A stretch of DNA of 64,000 nucleotides from Pectobacterium versatile (GCF_020166435.1 NZ_JAINZP010000012.1:1-64000); one strand, 5' to 3'. Shown: positions 38,130-47,570, counted from the stretch's first letter. Made by a program: numbers and translations. The notes: a model not told the origin generated them from the sequence alone.

Positions 38130-41113
38130 TTTTTAAATACACTCCCACTATCGATCCAATAATGGGTCGCACCTGAGCCGTTAGCGGATAATGTGTTCAA
38201 TTTGAGTCGTAAATGCTGTGGTGGAACGCGGGTGCCGTCTTCCAGCACCGCATCGGCAATCTCAAAGCGTTCGGGGCTGTTTTGATCGTCGCTTTTCGTC
38301 ACGGTCAACCGGACGCGCAGCTTACTGTCGCCGACGACCTTACGCGCTAAATCCTGATCGACGATTGAGAGCATATAGAGCGAAGACGCAGGCCAGCGTT
38401 CGTTGTCCAACTGGCGGAAGCCGAGGCAGAGTGAACCACGCACCTGGAAACTGAGTTTCGGGTCAAGCTCGAAATCCGGCGCATCCAGATCGATATCGCT
38501 GTAGTAAACGTTATCCAGCGTCAGCGCGTTGCTGCTGTCCATCATGCCGAGGTAGCGCACTGTAGAATAAGGTTGGAAATCACCAACCTTAAAGTAAAAG
38601 CCCGGTAGGCGCAGATCGAGCGCCAGCAGGCACAGCATCGCGCCGACGGCGGCAGTGGATTTCGGGTTATCGATGCGCCCACGTTTGTTAAACGGATACC
38701 AGTCATTGGTGTGATAGCCATCCAGCGAAAGCATTCGGTTAATCGGCAGCGGTTGCAGGTGGCGGAACAGCGCTTGAATCCCTGGGAAGCGCGAAGGGCG
38801 ACCCGTCAGTAGCAGTACATCGCACGAATACAGCGATACCACTTCAGACATCAGGCGCAGATTCTGCGTGATGTTCATTTTGTTAGACAGGAATTCGCCG
38901 TGCAGCTTGTTCAGTTTGAGAATCAGCGGCACTTGCAAAATATCGAAGACCTTGTCGCTGACTGGCAGTTCGCGCTGCACTTCCGTATTGATGTATTCCA
39001 GCACTTTTTCCGTTGGCGCCTGTTCCAACAATTCGCCGAAGGTCGATTCGATCTCGGCGCTGGTGTCCAGCGGATCAAAGCGCTCATAGGCTTCAAGAAT
39101 CGCGCGACCAATCGGGATGAAGACCTGTAGCGTGACCTGCTGGCGCAGCGTGAGCTGCGCGTCCATACGGCCTTCATTGCCAAACAGTTTCGCCATTAGC
39201 GCATCTGGGCTGGCCATTCCGGCGGTTTTTAGCGCAGTCTGTAGCGCGGGGAGGATATAAAGCTGAATCACATCCAGCAAGATATCGTCGCCCGCGACCT
39301 TAAAGCCTTCACGGAACAGCAGGCGCGGAATAATTTTAACGTTGTTGCCGACGCCGTCATCGAGCAGATATTGCGTAATGGCGAGGTCGGTGGTGCCGCC
39401 GCCGATGTCGATTGAGGCAATACGCAGCGTTTTACCTGCGGGTTCACCTTCATCGAGTTCTTTATCGGGGCGCGCCATGCTGGCGAAGAAATCTTCCGCA
39501 CGGCCACCAAAGTTCACCTGCGCTTCGTTATACAGGTAAACCATCTGTCCACATGTGGCTTCATCCCATTCGATTTGCACGTCAGGCACCGGAACTCGGC
39601 TCTGCTGCTTGTCGGCTGGCGTGGTGAAATCCTCATCCATCGGGTGCCAGTCCATCGCTTTCCAGACCAGCGCGATCGCTTCATGCATCCGGCGGCGGAA
39701 AATTTCACGCTCGGGTTTCGGCATCGCGGAAGGCAACGTCAGAATGATATTTCGTAATTGGCGCGGTGCGCTGCTGTGGATCATCTTCAACCGCTGAGCG
39801 GCGCTGTTCATCTGCATCAGCGCTTGGGCCAGCAGTTCGGAGAGCATGAATGTCATGATCGAACTGCGGCTGTAGTGCGGTGAAAACACCGGTAAGCGCT
39901 CTTCCAACGGCTGGTTATAGAGCGGCTGGCCTTCATCATTCAGCATGATGGTCAACGGCATGGCTGTCGCTAACGGTTCAGTCTGCGAATGGGCGTCCGT
40001 CTGGCTAAAACGCCAGCCTGGGGTATAGCTTTCTTCATCCCACAGATAGCGGCGCGGGCTGGAAATACCGCTCGATCCTTCCGTTCCCTGACGCAGCAGC
40101 GCCATGCGGCTGGCTTCGCGTCCGACGCGGGTGATTGACGGCCAGATGAACGCGTCATCACGGCCGCTTTCCACGGAGAAATTGTCTTTACCGAACTTCG
40201 CCTGTGAAAATTCAACGCGGCTCTCGAAAAGTTCGTTATACAGATAATGTGGCTCACTCAGATCGCGCAACTGCAGTTCATAGGTCTGTTTCAGGCCGTT
40301 GCTTTCGTCCGCATGGTCCTCAACTAAAATGCCGCAGGTGTGCGAGTTACCGACGTCTAAAATCAGGTCAACGTTGACGGCGGGTTCCTGCAGCGTGCTG
40401 GTATTGATCCGAATTTCCGGTATTTCGAGCTGGTTGCCCAGCATATCCAACACATTCAGGTAATGTGCCTGATATTCAAACCCTCTGAGTGCCACTTTTA
40501 TATCGTGGCTGTCACGGCTTTCCAGCGCTTTAACCCGCTGAGCAAAGACTTCGCGCAGCCAGCCGTCGACCCAGGTTTCATCAAGGAATTCACCTAGTTC
40601 GTCGCTGTGATAAGCCAGCGCGAAACTCCCGCCGGTTTTGATGTCATTGGCATTAGGTGCCAGCGACTCGTACTCGTGGCCTTCTGGGTAGGTTTTGGTA
40701 TCGAACGCCAGACAAATACGGTGCGTATTGCCGTCCTGATCGGGTGTATCCAACGCAAGAATTTGCATCCGCGCCCAGTTATCCGGCCCGCCCATGAAGG
40801 TGCGCGGCGGATTAAAGCGGAAGAAGGGCAGCGGCAGCCAAATGTTCTCCAGCAGCTTCAGCGATTGCTCAAGCGAAATGCTCAGCTCAGGCTTCACTAC
40901 TTCCGGCGGCATCCCGGTGGCAGAAGGCAGCAGGAATTTATCCGACTGTTCATCATACAGCAGGTGCAGCAGAGGGCCGTTGGCACTTTTACGCACATAG
41001 CGGTTAGGCTGCTCAGCCGAAAACTGCGGCTTTAAGGCAAAATCCAAAAACTGAATTCCGCTGTCCTGAATCAACGTAATGCGTTGTTTATAATCGGTAA
41101 TCGTCGCCAGCAT
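38126..41113 (-). CDS. srfB: SrfB-family protein with actin/HSP70-like ATPase signature
   Basis: A 995-residue protein, second gene of srfABC. LILDVGNSHTCGILVEDH (about 255-272) and SIDIGGGTTDLAI (about 581-593) look like the phosphate loops of the actin/HSP70 fold. No signal peptide or membrane segment is evident. It starts at 41113 with a GAGAG ribosome site within the end of srfA, so all three srf genes are translationally linked. Confidence 0.92.
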   Translation of the reverse strand: MLATITDYKQRITLIQDSGIQFLDFALKPQFSAEQPNRYVRKSANGPLLHLLYDEQSDKFLLPSATGMPPEVVKPELSISLEQSLKLLENIWLPLPFFRFNPPRTFMGGPDNWARMQILALDTPDQDGNTHRICLAFDTKTYPEGHEYESLAPNANDIKTGGSFALAYHSDELGEFLDETWVDGWLREVFAQRVKALESRDSHDIKVALRGFEYQAHYLNVLDMLGNQLEIPEIRINTSTLQEPAVNVDLILDVGNSHTCGILVEDHADESNGLKQTYELQLRDLSEPHYLYNELFESRVEFSQAKFGKDNFSVESGRDDAFIWPSITRVGREASRMALLRQGTEGSSGISSPRRYLWDEESYTPGWRFSQTDAHSQTEPLATAMPLTIMLNDEGQPLYNQPLEERLPVFSPHYSRSSIMTFMLSELLAQALMQMNSAAQRLKMIHSSAPRQLRNIILTLPSAMPKPEREIFRRRMHEAIALVWKAMDWHPMDEDFTTPADKQQSRVPVPDVQIEWDEATCGQMVYLYNEAQVNFGGRAEDFFASMARPDKELDEGEPAGKTLRIASIDIGGGTTDLAITQYLLDDGVGNNVKIIPRLLFREGFKVAGDDILLDVIQLYILPALQTALKTAGMASPDALMAKLFGNEGRMDAQLTLRQQVTLQVFIPIGRAILEAYERFDPLDTSAEIESTFGELLEQAPTEKVLEYINTEVQRELPVSDKVFDILQVPLILKLNKLHGEFLSNKMNITQNLRLMSEVVSLYSCDVLLLTGRPSRFPGIQALFRHLQPLPINRMLSLDGYHTNDWYPFNKRGRIDNPKSTAAVGAMLCLLALDLRLPGFYFKVGDFQPYSTVRYLGMMDSSNALTLDNVYYSDIDLDAPDFELDPKLSFQVRGSLCLGFRQLDNERWPASSLYMLSIVDQDLARKVVGDSKLRVRLTVTKSDDQNSPERFEIADAVLEDGTRVPPQHLRLKLNTLSANGSGATHYWIDSGSVFKK

Positions 41114-41115
41114 GA

Positions 41116-42525
41116 TTATTTACTCTCGCGCTTTATCGTCATCGGGAAAACGGTGTTTTCGTCATAGCGACCAATACACTCTGCCGCAGCGCCGGAGGCA
41201 CCTTGTTTACAGACCAATTCCGGCATTTGGAAACGAGAATTATCAGAGCAGCGGGCGCCGGAACGGCTGTTGATGATCAGATTGCCAGAGCTCATTAATC
41301 CTGCCTCAACGTTAGCGCGACACGTGACACCGTCACCATGAGTGATGCGTGCCGTGCCTTTTCCATTTTGAATCTGGTAGCGCAGGCTAGGCGGCCTGCC
41401 GGTAATCGGCGCTTTGCTATCAACAATGACGCGCCAGTTGCCGTTCAGGAATTTGATGGAACCGATTTTCACCGCGTCGGCTGGCATGACGAGATCATCT
41501 TTGCCCGCAGGAATCACTGGCACTGGCTCGGCAACGGGTTCAGCCGGCGGCGCAACAGGCTCTTTTGGTTCCGTGACCGCAGGTGCTTCCGGTTTTACCG
41601 CTTCTACTACAGGCGCAGCAGCAACCGGTGCCGTAGCGACTGATGGCTCAGCGGTTTTCACAACCTCTTTTTCTGCGACAGGTGGAACAGGCGTGCTTTC
41701 TTGCTGTGGCGCTGGTTCAGCCGGCGTAGAAGAAGGCAGGGCACGTTTTTCTGGCTTGACCGTCGCGGCTAAATCGGATGTTGGCTTGTCGTCTTGTCCT
41801 GACACGCAGCCACGTATTTGCAGTGACAAAATCGCTAATAGTGCGGCGGCAGGTAACAGCCACCACAGGCGGAAGAACGGCGCGCGAGCAGGCACTGCCG
41901 CAGCGGCGACAGGCGCAGGCGTTGGCTCGGCGGCACTGACAGGCTGTGGTTCGGGTTCTGGCTCGGGAACGGGTTCAACCAGCGGTAATGTTGGGGCGCT
42001 TGCTGCGGGGGCGGGCGCAACAAAAAGCGGTTCCGCTTCCTTGATGAGCGGTCGCAGGCAGTCCAATGCATCAAGACGGGATTTCTTATCGAGATTGACG
42101 AAGCCCCAGAACGTTAAGACCGGTTTACCATCAACCAGATAGACGTGGTTCGCTCCAGGGAACTGTATCGCTTTTGCCAGCAGGACACCGAAGAGTTTCT
42201 GCCCCGCTTTTTCTGCATTTTGCGCACGCTGGCTGATGTCGGCAACCGCAGCTTGATAAGTTTCCAGTAACGCCAGCGCCTTTTCTCGTTCTTCTTCGCT
42301 CGCGGCAATCCAGGAGGTGACTTTACCGTCAACCGGCGAATACCAGTCAATGCGGTCGCCATGCTCGTTGGGTTGGGGAATCGCCAGACAATCGGCAATC
42401 TGCTGCTGTTTTCTGAGACGTAACGTTTCCCGCAATTGAAGTGCTGATGCGTAAACTGGCTGGCCGTTCTCACCCAGCGCCAGAAAATCATCCAAACTTC
42501 CACTACGTAAAAATAATTTTGCCAC
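41116..42525 (-). CDS. srfA: SrfA-family membrane protein
   Basis: A 469-residue protein, first gene of srfABC, with a GTG start at 42525. The N-terminal 170 residues are soluble. Around 180-215 it is Pro/Ala/Glu-rich. A single membrane segment (LWWLLPAAALLAILSLQI) lies near 223-240, then a long Pro/Ala/Val/Glu-rich spacer (about 250-345) that could cross the periplasm. The C-terminal domain has several cysteines (CRANVE, CSDNS, CKQGAS, AECIG). The spacer resembles those of envelope-spanning proteins. Confidence 0.9.
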   Translation of the reverse strand: MAKLFLRSGSLDDFLALGENGQPVYASALQLRETLRLRKQQQIADCLAIPQPNEHGDRIDWYSPVDGKVTSWIAASEEEREKALALLETYQAAVADISQRAQNAEKAGQKLFGVLLAKAIQFPGANHVYLVDGKPVLTFWGFVNLDKKSRLDALDCLRPLIKEAEPLFVAPAPAASAPTLPLVEPVPEPEPEPQPVSAAEPTPAPVAAAAVPARAPFFRLWWLLPAAALLAILSLQIRGCVSGQDDKPTSDLAATVKPEKRALPSSTPAEPAPQQESTPVPPVAEKEVVKTAEPSVATAPVAAAPVVEAVKPEAPAVTEPKEPVAPPAEPVAEPVPVIPAGKDDLVMPADAVKIGSIKFLNGNWRVIVDSKAPITGRPPSLRYQIQNGKGTARITHGDGVTCRANVEAGLMSSGNLIINSRSGARCSDNSRFQMPELVCKQGASGAAAECIGRYDENTVFPMTIKRESK

Positions 42526-42813
42526 GCAAAAGAGACCTTTTGTAATGATGCCTAAAGCAGAAAATAGAGTGTAATCTGCGACAGGGTATACTGTAGTGCG
42601 AATGATGGCTAATCAAACGCTTAAAGAAGTGATAAAACTAACAAATATTTGGGCAATAGAAAAAGTGGGAAACGAGAAGTGTACTCACGTGCAGCAGATG
42701 ACGTCCAGATAATATGATGAAAACACTGACAAAAATGAGGCATTCTCTTTCAGCTATGATTTGCAGAAATGAGGGATGCTGCGCGACGCCAGCCTCCCTC
42801 AAGGCAGTGAGAA

Positions 42814-43503
42814 TTAAAGCTGGACGTTACCCGTGATCAGGTAAGCAGATGAGGTGCTTTGTGACATCGGCGGCAGTGTATCACTGAGGACGTTGCCTTT
42901 TACGTCGGTAAATTCAATCGGAATATCGTTCATTCCAACGTGCTCAACAATAAAGTGGTTATAATCGGTTTTCTGTGCAGCAATCCATTGGTTATTGCGC
43001 ATATATTTCATCTCAATAACGGGATATTTTACGTTCCTGAATTGCACCGCAGCCCAATAAGGGTTTGAACCTTCCTTTATTCGATAAATAACGTTGCCAT
43101 TTACCGGCGCTTCGATCAGCGTCCAGTCGATATTAATTTTTCCATCCCGCAGATCGCCTATTTTCTCAAAGGCGTTAAACGATAAATCCAAGGCACAATC
43201 GCCACCTTCAGGATAGAGATCGGTGACATAAACCACCGTACTGCCTTTTGGCCCATTCACTTTCAGATAGGCCCCAGCCAGTGACGCCTTCACGCCACGA
43301 TAATCCAGCTGGTTTCGGTTTAACGCCGTGATCTCCATGTTCTGCGGGATCGGATCCAGTAAAAGGGCACCGCCCTGATAGCCAGAGCCCGTTGCGGTGG
43401 CGTAGCCGTAACAGATGTCGTCCAGTTCCCACTGGGCGTGGGCGGTATTAATCAGGGGAATAACGCATAGTGCAGACAAGGCTAATGAGGTTATTTTATT
43501 CAT
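42814..43503 (-). CDS. Secreted bacterial expansin (EXLX1 family)
   Basis: A 229-residue exported protein that loosens plant cell walls without hydrolysis. The signal peptide ends AHA at about residue 23. Domain 1 carries YATATGSGYQGG (Thr36, Thr38, Ser40), TDLYPEG (Asp95, Tyr97, Glu99) and ALDLS (Asp106), equivalent to the Bacillus subtilis EXLX1 residues T12, T14, S16, D71, Y73, E75 and the essential D82. Domain 2 binds cellulose through a flat aromatic row. Here the usual Trp-Trp is Tyr149-Trp150, with Tyr181 (DYNHF) retained. Cys31 and Cys103, absent in EXLX1, could form a disulfide. It is monocistronic and next to srfA; a plant-associated lifestyle is implied. Confidence 0.96.
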   Translation of the reverse strand: MNKITSLALSALCVIPLINTAHAQWELDDICYGYATATGSGYQGGALLLDPIPQNMEITALNRNQLDYRGVKASLAGAYLKVNGPKGSTVVYVTDLYPEGGDCALDLSFNAFEKIGDLRDGKINIDWTLIEAPVNGNVIYRIKEGSNPYWAAVQFRNVKYPVIEMKYMRNNQWIAAQKTDYNHFIVEHVGMNDIPIEFTDVKGNVLSDTLPPMSQSTSSAYLITGNVQL

Positions 43504-43811
43504 GTTTCACATCCAATATGATTCAAGATTAATAACATAGGTGAGTGGTAAAATAAAAAACCAAAACGGAAATCCATTTTTTGGCCTATTGATAATAGGA
43601 GTTTTGTATAAATAGGTAAATCGGTTTTATCTTAAAAGAGTAAAGCAGTGAATATATCACTGAGTTTATTTCTATAGAGTGAAATAATTATATGCGTGAA
43701 TAATCGATTTGGATTTATTCAGAATGTGTTCTACGGTTTAAAGGGTGACAACATTATTTCGCGCATGCAACTTGAAGCATGACGGGTATATAACGATGAA
43801 GAGGAGACAGC
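43504..43811. other. 308-bp divergent intergenic region, expansin / osmC
   Basis: AT-rich, with no gene. A half-copy of the dispersed repeat lies at 43763-43795 (reads TATACCCGTCATGCTTCAAG on the minus strand). Both promoters should lie here; I see no clear operator. Confidence 0.5.
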
Positions 43812-44240
43812 ATGACCATTCATAAGAAAGGGCAAGCGCATTGGGAAGGGGATATCAAGCAGGGAAAAGGCACCGTCTCAACGGAAAGCGGTGCACTGCA
43901 ACAGCAGCCTTACGGCTTCAATACCCGTTTTGAGGGTAAGCCCGGCACGAACCCGGAAGAACTGATTGGCGCAGCGCATGCGGCCTGTTTCTCTATGGCG
44001 CTCTCGCTGATGTTAGGCGAAGAAGGGCATAAACCTGAATCGATCGATACCACGGCGGATGTGGCGCTGGATAAAGTCGATGGTGGGTTCGCCATCACCA
44101 AAATTGCGCTGCACAGCACGGTGAAACTGCCGGGTATTGATGAAGCCACGTTCGATAGCATCATCCAAAAAGCGAAAGCGGGCTGCCCGGTATCAAAAGT
44201 GCTCAAAGCCGAGATTACGTTGGCGTATCAGTTGAATTAA
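43812..44240 (+). CDS. osmC: Osmotically inducible peroxiredoxin OsmC
   Basis: A 142-residue thiol peroxidase that reduces organic hydroperoxides. The two redox cysteines lie in AAHAACFSMALS (Cys59, with Glu49 upstream) and KAGCPVSKVL (Cys125). Length and the MTIHKKGQAHWEGD opening match E. coli OsmC. A GAGGAG ribosome site precedes it. A terminator follows at 44321. Confidence 0.97.
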   Translation: MTIHKKGQAHWEGDIKQGKGTVSTESGALQQQPYGFNTRFEGKPGTNPEELIGAAHAACFSMALSLMLGEEGHKPESIDTTADVALDKVDGGFAITKIALHSTVKLPGIDEATFDSIIQKAKAGCPVSKVLKAEITLAYQLN

Positions 44241-44320
44241 GGACAGCAGTTGAACTAAGAAAAAGCCGCTGAACTAAGGCTGTTCCACGTTTTACCGATA
44301 AAACTGATGTTGATAGAAAG

Positions 44321-44351
44321 GCTTACCGGCGTCGCTCGGTAAGCTTTTTTT
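44321..44351 (+). terminator. osmC: Terminator after osmC
   Basis: Arms GCTTACCG / CGGTAAGC, then TTTTTTT. It is about 80 bases past the stop; the following 200 bases are AT-rich and hold the promoter of the next gene. Confidence 0.85.
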
Positions 44352-44556
44352 ACATTTATACAATTAAAAACAACGAAACGATTAAAAATAATTTAACATC
44401 TTTACGATAATAACCATAAAATTAGCATAGTCATTGCTGCATGATGCGGGCTATGGCGTAGGACGCAATATAACAAGAGCAATATTGGGCTGGCCGGTTT
44501 GTGGTGGTCAGATTCTCTGAGTATGTCGTGCTGTGGAACACAAGCGAGAGTTCAAG

Positions 44557-44952
44557 ATGAATAAAATGACCAAATTCTGTTTTTCTGTGCTGTTGGCCGG
44601 TAGTTTGCTGACCCCTGTTTTGGCAAATGCCACCACGTCGGAAGATATGCGCGGTATGCAGAAAAGTTATACCGCCGCCACTAAAGCGGACGATGCCGCC
44701 GTGCTGAAAACCGCGCTGAGCACATTCCGTGAGCACGTTGAGCACGCTAAAACGCAGGTGCCGCCTGATTTCGCCAAACAGCCTGCCGATGGCCCAGACA
44801 GAAAAGCCTATGTGGAAGGTCTGGATAAGATTTTGCAAAAAGTGGACAGCGCACAGGCTCTGGCGGATGCCGGTAAACTGAGCGAAGCCAAAGCGGTATT
44901 AGCTGAAATCAATACCTTGAAAGGCGAATACCACAGTAAATTGAGAGGCTAA
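44557..44952 (+). CDS. cybC: Cytochrome b562 family periplasmic protein
   Basis: A 131-residue exported four-helix-bundle haem protein. I start at the ATG at 44557, giving a signal peptide ending ANA. The haem ligands of E. coli cytochrome b562 have counterparts: the Met of SEDMRGM at the start of helix 1 and the His of GEYHSKLRG at the end of helix 4. The pattern of four helices and the length match. The physiological role of this family is uncertain. It stands alone, with a strong terminator. Confidence 0.88.
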   Translation: MNKMTKFCFSVLLAGSLLTPVLANATTSEDMRGMQKSYTAATKADDAAVLKTALSTFREHVEHAKTQVPPDFAKQPADGPDRKAYVEGLDKILQKVDSAQALADAGKLSEAKAVLAEINTLKGEYHSKLRG

Positions 44953-44971
44953 GTCGCTTTTCGTTTACCAT

Positions 44972-45005
44972 AAGCCGCCAGTGAGTTCGAACTCACTGGC
45001 GGCTT
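44972..45005 (+). terminator. cybC: 34-bp perfect palindrome terminator after cybC
   Basis: Seventeen-base arms (AAGCCGCCAGTGAGTTC and its complement) meet without a spacer, followed by TTTTTTT. Confidence 0.9.
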
Positions 45006-45057
45006 TTTTTATTATAAATGTTACGACAGTCAGGATTGCCAGCTAAGGGGAAACAGG

Positions 45058-45612
45058 ATGATGTCACCACCACACGATGCAACGCATGATGGCAAAGATA
45101 CACAAAGCAGAATTCTTGAGGCCGCGCTGGAAGTCATACTGGATCACGGCGTGAGGGGGGCAACCTACCGAAAAATAGCGCAGCAGGCCGGATTGTCGCC
45201 GGGGACGCTAACCTATCGCTACAGCAGTATTGAATTGCTGTTGAGCAGCGCCTTCATCTATATGGTCGATGGGATCTCGCACGCGTTCCGTGTTCGCCTC
45301 AAGCAGGCAAAGGATATCGACAGCGCGCGCGAAGCGGTAGTTGACCTGATTTGTGGAGACATCTGGGCAACGCCGCGTCACCTGACGTTAAGTTTTGAAC
45401 TGTACGCGCTGGCATCGCGGAAAGAAGAGTATCGGTTGATATTGCAGGAGTGGATGACGCGCAGTAGAACATCGCTTCACCTCCATTTCAGTATCGCAAC
45501 CGCGTGCTCATTGGATGCGATGATTGAAGGATATACGATTCATAACTATCTCAATAATGAAGCCGTCAGCCGAGAAGATATTCTCAATACGGTAATCAAA
45601 CTGACCTCTTGA
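45058..45612 (+). CDS. TetR-family transcriptional regulator
   Basis: A 184-residue repressor. The N-terminal helix-turn-helix covers about 16-60 (SRILEAALEVILDHGVRGATYRKIAQQAGLS... YRYSS), and the ligand-binding C-terminal part is unassigned. A second ATG lies one codon on. The next gene is an MFS transporter, and an 18-bp palindrome between them is its probable operator. Confidence 0.93.
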   Translation: MMSPPHDATHDGKDTQSRILEAALEVILDHGVRGATYRKIAQQAGLSPGTLTYRYSSIELLLSSAFIYMVDGISHAFRVRLKQAKDIDSAREAVVDLICGDIWATPRHLTLSFELYALASRKEEYRLILQEWMTRSRTSLHLHFSIATACSLDAMIEGYTIHNYLNNEAVSREDILNTVIKLTS

Positions 45613-45702
45613 TTCTGCCTGACGCGATCGTGTCAGCCATCTCCCATTAAAAAAGAACGTAGTGAAACAGGTGCAAAGTGGTGCATATTCGTGCGATAGT
45701 TA

Positions 45703-45720
45703 TTCGTACATATGTACGAA
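45703..45720. promoter_or_regulatory. 18-bp perfect palindrome, probable TetR-type operator
   Basis: TTCGTACATATGTACGAA lies 27 bases before the MFS gene start and 90 bases after the regulator's stop. A diverged half-repeat (ATTCGTGCGA) lies just upstream. The size and symmetry suit a TetR dimer; no similar site is seen before the regulator itself. Confidence 0.65.
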
Positions 45721-45747
45721 TTGGTTTAAATAAAGACGACGAGAACC

Positions 45748-46944
45748 ATGATCACAAAACCCGTTATCAATAAATTTGCCCTGTTCGGGCTGATGTTCAT
45801 TCCCGGTTTTACGTGGGCAACTTGGGTGACTCGAACCCCCGTTATGCGTGACGTTCTGAATGCCTCAACGGAAACGATGGGCATGATTCTATTTGGTTTT
45901 TCATGTGGTTCCATGCTCGGCGTATTGGGTGCAGGAAAAGTCATTAACGTTCTCGGCATTCGTAAAACCATGGCCGGTGGATTCCTGTTGCTTCTGCTTG
46001 GGCTACTTATGCTTGCTGCGTCGCTTTCGATTCAAAGTACGCCCAGCGCTTTTATGGGATTGTTGATTTTCGGCGCGGGAGTCGGCTTGGTTGATATCGC
46101 TATCAACATTGAAGGCGCGGCGTTTGAACAGCACCTGAATAAAAGCCTGATGACTACGCTGCACGGTTTTTTTAGTCTCGGAACGCTGGTCGGCGCGCTG
46201 ACTGGGATGGCGATGACGGCGTTTGGTATCAATACTACGCTGCATTTTGTGGTGGCCGTAACACTGTCGATACTCACTGCAATGTTGCTGATGCGCCAAA
46301 TGCCGTGGCTGAGCGATCTGGCCCGTTCTGAGCAAGAAGAAAAGGGCGACTACAAGACGCAGGTCTTCAACGAACTTAAAGACAGTCGCTTGCTGATTCT
46401 CGGTGTGGTTATTCTTGCGATGGCGCTTGCAGAAGGTTCTGCCAACGACTGGCTACCGTTATTGATGATCGATGGTCACAACTTTGGTCACACGTCGGGG
46501 ACGCTGGTTTATGTCGGATTCACTGCTGGTATGACGCTGGGCCGTTTTGCCGGAGGATATTTTGTCGATCGCTTTGGCAAGGTTAATGTGCTCCGTTTCA
46601 GCGCCGCTTCCGCCGCACTTGGGCTGACGTTGGTCATTTTCTCTAATGATCCACTGCTGGCCGCCGCTGCGGTTATCTTCTGGGGTATTGGCGCCTCGCT
46701 GGGCTTCCCGCTCACCATTTCCGCCGCAGGAAGCGGGGAAAACAGTGCCGTTCGCGTCACGATTGCCGCAACGCTGGGCTACTTTGCTTTCCTCGTCGGC
46801 CCGCCTGCGCTGGGCTTCCTTGGCGAGGTTGCAGGGTTACGCATCGCCATGCTGCCGGTGCTTGTCATGGTGATTCTGGCCTTTATCTGTTCGTCTTCCG
46901 CCCGTGAACGTGCGGCCAAAACGGCATCTGAAACCCCATCCTGA
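45748..46944 (+). CDS. MFS transporter
   Basis: A 398-residue inner-membrane carrier with about twelve hydrophobic segments. Features are GSMLGVLGAGKVINVLGIRK in the first cytoplasmic loop region and a second-half motif GRFAGGYFVDRFGKVNVL (about 264-281), which matches the MFS loop signature G-x3-D-R-x-G. The substrate is unknown. It probably responds to the adjacent TetR regulator as an exporter. Confidence 0.9.
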   Translation: MITKPVINKFALFGLMFIPGFTWATWVTRTPVMRDVLNASTETMGMILFGFSCGSMLGVLGAGKVINVLGIRKTMAGGFLLLLLGLLMLAASLSIQSTPSAFMGLLIFGAGVGLVDIAINIEGAAFEQHLNKSLMTTLHGFFSLGTLVGALTGMAMTAFGINTTLHFVVAVTLSILTAMLLMRQMPWLSDLARSEQEEKGDYKTQVFNELKDSRLLILGVVILAMALAEGSANDWLPLLMIDGHNFGHTSGTLVYVGFTAGMTLGRFAGGYFVDRFGKVNVLRFSAASAALGLTLVIFSNDPLLAAAAVIFWGIGASLGFPLTISAAGSGENSAVRVTIAATLGYFAFLVGPPALGFLGEVAGLRIAMLPVLVMVILAFICSSSARERAAKTASETPS

Positions 46945-47023
46945 CGTTTCTGCGCGGTTCCGTTTCGTGTTACCGGAACCGCATAGTATCTTCCATGCTA
47001 TTGATTACATTGATAATGAATGG

Positions 47024-47037
47024 TGTGATGCATCACA
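47024..47037. promoter_or_regulatory. 14-bp perfect palindrome before the GNAT gene
   Basis: TGTGATGCATCACA resembles a CRP site but has a 4-base spacer instead of 6, so it may be bound by another regulator. It is 44 bases upstream of the acetyltransferase start. Confidence 0.35.
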
Positions 47038-47081
47038 GTCAGCGAGGCTGACCATCACTCGGATTTGGAAAAATAAACACA

Positions 47082-47570
47082 ATGGTAAATTTAACGGATA
47101 TGGCTGAGGGGGATTACCCCGAATATCGCCAGTTTTTTATTCTTGAATATGCTCAGGATCTACAGGAATCCCGAGGATATGACGCAGAAAAGGCGAGGGC
47201 GATCGCCACGCAATCGATCGATATTGCGTTACCGCAGGGCGTTCACACTGCAGCTAATAAATTATGGTGCATTCATTCCTCAGATAACGCAGACGGCATT
47301 ATCGGCTACTTGTGGGTCGTTCTGAAAGAAAACGCCGCCTGGGTCTCTGATTTTTGCCTTCTGCCTGTATGGCGGGGTCGAGGTTTCGGTAAGGCCTCGC
47401 TTGCTGCGCTGGACCTAGCGCTCACTGCGTTGGGTATTGGCGAAATCGGGCTGAGAGTGGCTGTGCATAATCCGGTTGCCAAGGCGTTATATGAAAAAAA
47501 TGGCTTCCAGATCACTGGTTTTAATATGCATAAAAGTCTGGAACCGAACCCTCCATCAGATCGCCATTAA
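47082..47570 (+). CDS. GNAT-family N-acetyltransferase
   Basis: A 162-residue acetyl-CoA-dependent transferase. The acetyl-CoA loop is FCLLPVWRGRGFGKASL near 97-113 (R-G-x-G-x-G/A), followed by GLRVAVHNPVAKALYEKNGFQITG, the typical final strand-helix-strand. The target is unknown. An alternative start is the ATG at 47100. Confidence 0.9.
   Translation: MVNLTDMAEGDYPEYRQFFILEYAQDLQESRGYDAEKARAIATQSIDIALPQGVHTAANKLWCIHSSDNADGIIGYLWVVLKENAAWVSDFCLLPVWRGRGFGKASLAALDLALTALGIGEIGLRVAVHNPVAKALYEKNGFQITGFNMHKSLEPNPPSDRH

Noticed and set aside
41414-42142. 242-codon plus-strand open frame opposite srfA
   Set aside because: The glycine/alanine/threonine-rich translation arises from the Pro/Ala-rich spacer of srfA on the other strand.
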